From Spirochaetaceae bacterium UBA6089 (GTDB lineage Bacteria; Spirochaetota; Spirochaetia; Treponematales; Rectinemataceae): a stretch of 5,349 nt of DNA. Below are positions 5,247-5,349 of the stretch, piece by piece. The notes under the pieces are model-generated. The model searched no databases and was not told the DNA's origin. It saw only the letters and a list, made by a program, of their open reading frames with translations. Where the stretch lies: positions 1 through 5,349 of the forward strand of contig DIXD01000001.1 of the NCBI GenBank assembly GCA_002435985.1, read 5' to 3'. The translations under genes and the position numbers were made by a program. Positions within the stretch are counted from its first letter, which is position 1; every line of letters begins with the position of its first letter.

Positions 5247-5349
5247 TCAGCCCACGATCTGGCTACCGTAACCGCAGAGATAATCGATGAATTCATTGCC
5301 GTCAGCGTCGTATATCCTGCTTCCACGTGCGTGCGAAAGATAGTAGGGA
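5247..5349 (-). pseudogene. class III aminotransferase-like fragment, truncated N-terminal block
   Basis: Reading leftward from the window edge, the minus strand encodes 33 residues, PYYLSHARGS followed by RIYDADGNEFIDYLCGYG and SQIVG, then TGA (5247-5249). This is the conserved N-terminal block (family pattern: G-x-x-hydrophobic-DADGxxYIDY) of PLP-dependent class III aminotransferases such as glutamate-1-semialdehyde aminomutase and relatives. It normally occurs within the first 70 residues of a protein above 400. Everything downstream, including the PLP-binding lysine region, is absent: the 145 bp to the sod palindrome cannot hold it, and further stops follow (TAA about ten codons on). The gene's start lies right of the window. 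It is most likely a decayed remnant. Identification rests on a short but distinctive match. Confidence 0.65.

Noticed and set aside
5232..5260. Perfect TTGACA (5232-5237) as a plus-strand promoter -35
   Set aside because: No -10-like hexamer is present 16-18 bp downstream, and no plus-strand gene follows in the window.

Overview
The window is bacterial chromosomal DNA with two base-composition regimes. The flanks (about 1-2510 and 4440-5055) are clearly GC-rich and carry housekeeping genes. The middle (about 2511-4350) is visibly richer in A+T and carries a type IV toxin-antitoxin module. I cannot place the organism below 'GC-rich bacterium' from this sequence. Genes end in TGA, TAA and TAG, consistent with the standard bacterial code.

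Left part, plus strand: the 3' end of purH (last two steps of IMP synthesis), a strong intergenic hairpin with a duplicated right arm, guaB (IMP dehydrogenase, first committed step to GMP), and 36 bp later a small CX5R protein phosphatase of the CDKN3/dual-specificity type. purH and guaB are consecutive purine-pathway genes. The phosphatase may be co-transcribed with guaB.

Middle: an AbiEi-type antitoxin overlaps by 4 bp an AbiEii-type nucleotidyltransferase toxin. The toxin frame is intact over 310 codons except for one in-frame TAG at codon 99, so it is either a recent pseudogene or a recoded/leaky gene. The module lies between two direct repeats (2460-2507 and 4354-4401, 46 of 48 positions identical, 1894 bp apart). 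Each repeat contains the last five sense codons and stop of the phosphatase gene plus a GC-rich hairpin. The simplest reading is that a toxin-antitoxin cassette was inserted at the 3' end of the phosphatase gene and kept that end intact. No integrase or transposase is visible.

Right part: a Mn/Fe superoxide dismutase on the minus strand converges on the cassette. Its promoter is embedded in a perfect 34-bp palindrome immediately upstream of the ribosome binding site, a strong candidate operator. Beyond it, on the minus strand at the right edge, is a short piece of a class III aminotransferase-like reading frame. It stops after a conserved N-terminal block and looks like a gene remnant.
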